Shown here: positions 13,761 through 15,730 of the stretch, one piece after another | Numbering within the stretch: the stretch's first letter is position 1 | Layout: each line of letters begins with the position of its first letter | Assembly (NCBI GenBank): GCA_003445095.1 | Contig: DLVS01000214.1 | Span: 1 to 15,730, forward strand | Length of the DNA stretch: 15,730 bases | Source of the DNA: Verrucomicrobiales bacterium | GTDB taxonomy: Bacteria > Verrucomicrobiota > Verrucomicrobiia > Limisphaerales > UBA9464 | Reading direction: 5' to 3' | Made by a program: the position numbers and the translations under genes | Notes under the pieces: model-generated | The model's input: only the letters and a program-made list of their open reading frames with translations | Told to the model about the DNA's origin: nothing | Databases searched by the model: none

Positions 13761-14978
13761 TTACTCGAGGAAGGCCCGGTGCAAGGCCCGCAAAGCTTCC
13801 TCGCCTTTGGCGAGGTCGATGACCACCGACACCTTGATTTCACTGGTCGAGATCATGTCGATATTCACGCCTTCGTGAGCGAGGACGTCGAACATCTTTG
13901 CCGCTACCCCCGAGTGACTGCGCATCCCCACGCCGACCACTGACAACTTGCCAATGTTTTCATTGGCGACCGCTTCCTTAAATCCCAATTCGCCGCGGAG
14001 TTCATGGATGACGTGACTCGCTTTCAGCAGGTCCGGCTTATCCACGGTAAAGCTCAAGTCGGTAACGCGCATTCCGCCATCGTGAGACGCATTCTGGACG
14101 ATCATGTCCACGTTGATCGCGGCGTCAGCCAGCGCGCGAAAAATTCGGGCGGCTCGACCGGGTTGATCGGGCACGCCGAAGAGCGTGACCTTGGCCTGAT
14201 TCCGATCGAGCGAGACGCCGCGGACGACGACGTCCTCCATGCTGCTGGTTTCCTCTTTCACAATGGTGCCGGGATTATCGTTCAAACTAGAGCGGACTTC
14301 GAAGATGACATTGAATTTTTTTGCGAACTCGACGGAGCGAAGCTGCATGACCTTGGCGCCGGCGCCGGCCAGTTCGAGCAACTCGTCGTAGGCGATTTCC
14401 GGCAGTTTTTTGGCGCGAGGGACGATGCGGGGATCGGCCGTGAAGATTCCATCCACATCGGTGTAAATCTGACATAGATCGGCCTTGAGAGCGGCGGCCA
14501 ACGCGATCGCCGTCAGGTCACTGCCACCCCGTCCCAGGGTGGTGATCTCGCCGTCGGCGGTTTGGCCCTGAAATCCAGCTACGATCACCACGTTACCCTC
14601 ATCCAACAGCCGGTGGACCTCGTTGGGCGAGATATTCTGAATCTTGGCTTTGGTGTGGACGCCGTCGGTTACGATGCCGGCCTGGGCGCCGGTGAGCGAC
14701 ACCGCCGGAACACTACTCGCGTGCAAAGCAATCGCCGTCAGCGCGATCGTTTGTTGTTCACCCGTAGCCAGTAGCATGTCCATTTCTCGTTCGCTCGGGA
14801 GAGTAGCAATCTCCTTGGCCATGCGGATGAGGTTGTCGGTCACGCCACTCATCGCGGACACTACGACGACCACTTGATCGCCGGCTTCGCGCGATTTTGT
14901 GACGCGGCGAGCCACGTTGCGAATGCGGTCGGGATTGCCAACGGAGGTTCCTCCATACTTCTGGACGATCAGCGCCAT
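13761..14978 (-). CDS. lysC: Aspartate kinase (monofunctional, two ACT domains)
   Basis: It catalyses ATP-dependent phosphorylation of L-aspartate, the committed step to lysine, threonine, methionine and diaminopimelate, in the cytoplasm. The 405-residue product shows the kinase signature IVQKYGGTSVG (4-14), VVVVSAMSGVTDNL (37-50), the substrate region LLATGEQQ (69-76), GRGGSDLTAIALA (149-161), and IYTDVDGIFTADPRIVPRAK (171-190). Two ACT domains follow: KVTLFGVPDQPGRAARIF (263-280) and KLSVVGVGMRSHSGVAAKMF (344-363), then the conserved ISTSEIKVSVVI (376-387). The length and ACT pair fit the feedback-inhibited single-function class; there is no homoserine dehydrogenase domain. MALIVQKYGG at ATG 14978 is the family-like start; the frame is open 31 codons further. 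The gene is divergent from the propeller gene at 15180. A possible internal start at Met247 is listed separately. Confidence 0.96.
   Translation of the reverse strand: MALIVQKYGGTSVGNPDRIRNVARRVTKSREAGDQVVVVVSAMSGVTDNLIRMAKEIATLPSEREMDMLLATGEQQTIALTAIALHASSVPAVSLTGAQAGIVTDGVHTKAKIQNISPNEVHRLLDEGNVVIVAGFQGQTADGEITTLGRGGSDLTAIALAAALKADLCQIYTDVDGIFTADPRIVPRAKKLPEIAYDELLELAGAGAKVMQLRSVEFAKKFNVIFEVRSSLNDNPGTIVKEETSSMEDVVVRGVSLDRNQAKVTLFGVPDQPGRAARIFRALADAAINVDMIVQNASHDGGMRVTDLSFTVDKPDLLKASHVIHELRGELGFKEAVANENIGKLSVVGVGMRSHSGVAAKMFDVLAHEGVNIDMISTSEIKVSVVIDLAKGEEALRALHRAFLE
14238..14256 (-). promoter_or_regulatory. Candidate internal ribosome-binding site and start for a LysC beta chain
   Basis: On the minus strand AGAGGA (14256-14251) precedes an in-frame ATG (14240-14238) by ten bases. 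That ATG is Met247 of LysC, opening MEDVVVRGVSLDRNQAKVT at the start of the ACT region. In Corynebacterium and Bacillus lysC an internal start at about this place yields a separate regulatory beta subunit. The AGAGGA bases also encode Lys-Glu-Glu, so they may be there by chance. It is nonetheless a better Shine-Dalgarno than I see before the other starts examined here. Confidence 0.35.
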
Positions 14979-15135
14979 GACGTTTCGAAGCGGGGGTTCT
15001 GCCGGAATGCAAGGCGCACGGAAAGAAAAACCTGGCCCAGCGGAGGGAGCCTTCGGAGAGGAAAGGGCCAAGGAAATCGCGTTTTCGGGAGGGAACCAGG
15101 ACTTCGGTGAACCTCACCAACTGACCGGTATGAGG

Positions 15136-15159
15136 AAAAACAGCTTCGTCGGGAAGCTG
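15136..15159 (-). terminator. Hairpin with T5 tract, read toward lysC
   Basis: Read on the minus strand, CAGCTTC pairs with GAAGCTG (15159-15153 with 15147-15141; seven base pairs, five-base loop), and TTTTT follows at once (15140-15136). This is the form of a short intrinsic terminator acting about 160 bp before the lysC start. It could stop antisense transcription out of the propeller gene or act as an attenuator in a long lysC leader. On the plus strand the same stem lies about 20 bp before the propeller gene's ATG. Confidence 0.45.
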
Positions 15160-15179
15160 CCGCAGTGGATGGTTCACCC

Positions 15180-15730
15180 ATGTTCGTCCGCCCCATCCAC
15201 CTCCTCGGTCTGGCCTGCTTACTCGGTTTCGCTCGGGCTTGGGCCGCGGAGACGCTCACGCCGCCGGCAATTCGGCATTCTTACCTCGTTCTCGGGGGCA
15301 AGACTGCGATCATTGGTGAAGACGGGCGGGCGGAGTGGGAATATGCGGGCGGTTCGCGGGATGGTTTTGTTCTACCCGATGGGCACGTTCTGATCGCTTT
15401 CAGTGATCGGGTCGAAGAGGTCACCCGGGACAAACGCGTCGTCTTTTCCTACCAACGCAGCCGAGAGAATGGCGAGTTGGGGACGGCTCAGCGCCTTTAC
15501 AATGGTCACACGCTGGTGACCGAACTCGGCGCCCGCCCTCGCCTGCTGGAAGTCAACCGAGAGGGCGGCATCGTGCTCGACGTGCCACTCCAGCCCGAGA
15601 CCGACAACACGCACATGCAAACCCGCATGGCTCGGCAATTGAAAAACGGGAATTATCTCGTCCCGCATCTGCTCGCCTTCGCGGTGAAGGAGTATTCACC
15701 GGCGGGTCAGGTGGTGAGCGTGCTGCGGAC
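15180..15730 (+). CDS. Secreted PQQ-like beta-propeller protein (3' truncated by window)
   Basis: The first 183 residues of an exported beta-propeller protein, open to the window edge. Residues 1-23 are a Sec signal peptide: hydrophobic HLLGLACLLGFA, then ARAWA with likely cleavage before AETL. The mature part repeats a blade pattern: AEWEYAGGSRDGFVLPDGHV (51-70) with EVTRDKRVVFSY (80-91), then AQRLYNGHTLVTE (103-115) with LLEVNREGGIVLDV (122-135), then ARQLKNGNYLVPH (151-163) with VKEYSPAGQVV (169-179). Each blade has an 'xLxNGxxLV' strand followed by a D/E-G turn. This resembles small PQQ-like or NHL-like propellers common in Verrucomicrobia and Planctomycetes, often near secreted polysaccharide-degrading enzymes. 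No catalytic residue can be assigned. The start at ATG 15180 is supported by the signal peptide. It is divergent from lysC, with a 201-bp shared spacer. Confidence 0.85.
   Translation, partial: MFVRPIHLLGLACLLGFARAWAAETLTPPAIRHSYLVLGGKTAIIGEDGRAEWEYAGGSRDGFVLPDGHVLIAFSDRVEEVTRDKRVVFSYQRSRENGELGTAQRLYNGHTLVTELGARPRLLEVNREGGIVLDVPLQPETDNTHMQTRMARQLKNGNYLVPHLLAFAVKEYSPAGQVVSVLR

Noticed and set aside
13761..14978. Bifunctional aspartate kinase-homoserine dehydrogenase.
   Set aside because: The frame ends at residue 405 just after the second ACT domain, and no dehydrogenase domain follows.
14979..15179. A lysine riboswitch in the lysC leader.
   Set aside because: Apart from the short hairpin with T5, I see no multi-helix arrangement or conserved lysine-aptamer core in the 201-bp spacer.

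Overview
The window is a GC-rich stretch of bacterial chromosome carrying ten protein-coding genes, two of them cut by the window ends. No RNA gene, insertion sequence, phage gene or CRISPR array is visible. Several protein families together suggest a member of the Verrucomicrobiota or a related PVC-group bacterium: a secreted esterase/glycosidase-type propeller, a PQQ-like propeller of the 'LPDGHVL' type, DUF5682, DUF2851, and a Rep-like helicase starting near 'PRDYQL'. This assignment is inference from family recognition; no marker gene such as rRNA is present.

Layout. Positions 1-249 hold the tail of an unrecognised gene. Next come a UvrD/Rep-type DNA helicase (310-2472, +) and a NifS-type cysteine desulfurase (2741-4000, +). 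They are separated by a 268-bp spacer with a GC-only hairpin and a short 11-bp-periodic repeat. A DUF2851 gene (4149-5618, -) converges on the desulfurase across a 148-bp spacer holding three small stem-loops. Divergent from DUF2851 is a compact three-gene operon (5779-8535, +): a PIG-L/LmbE-type N-deacetylase, a GT4 glycosyltransferase starting 10 bp later, and a YegS/DAGK-type lipid kinase whose start overlaps the previous stop by 4 bp. A 120-bp spacer with a second copy of the periodic repeat follows.

The right half is mostly on the minus strand. Read in transcription order it holds aspartate kinase lysC (14978-13761), a stand-alone DUF5682 protein (13468-11069), and, 55 bp further on, a secreted two-domain protein (11013-8656) joining an alpha/beta-hydrolase domain to a five-bladed glycoside-hydrolase-like propeller. 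At the right edge a secreted beta-propeller gene starts at 15180 (+), divergent from lysC, and runs off the window.

How the genes work together. Most are ordinary housekeeping genes: helicase for repair or replication restart, sulfur mobilisation, and aspartate-family amino acid synthesis. The best candidate for an undescribed functional unit is the deacetylase-glycosyltransferase-lipid kinase operon. It pairs the same two enzyme classes that open GPI-anchor, mycothiol and bacillithiol synthesis with a lipid kinase, and so could build or modify an amino-sugar (phospho)glycolipid. The esterase-propeller fusion and the DUF5682 gene without its usual partners next to it are also worth a second look.
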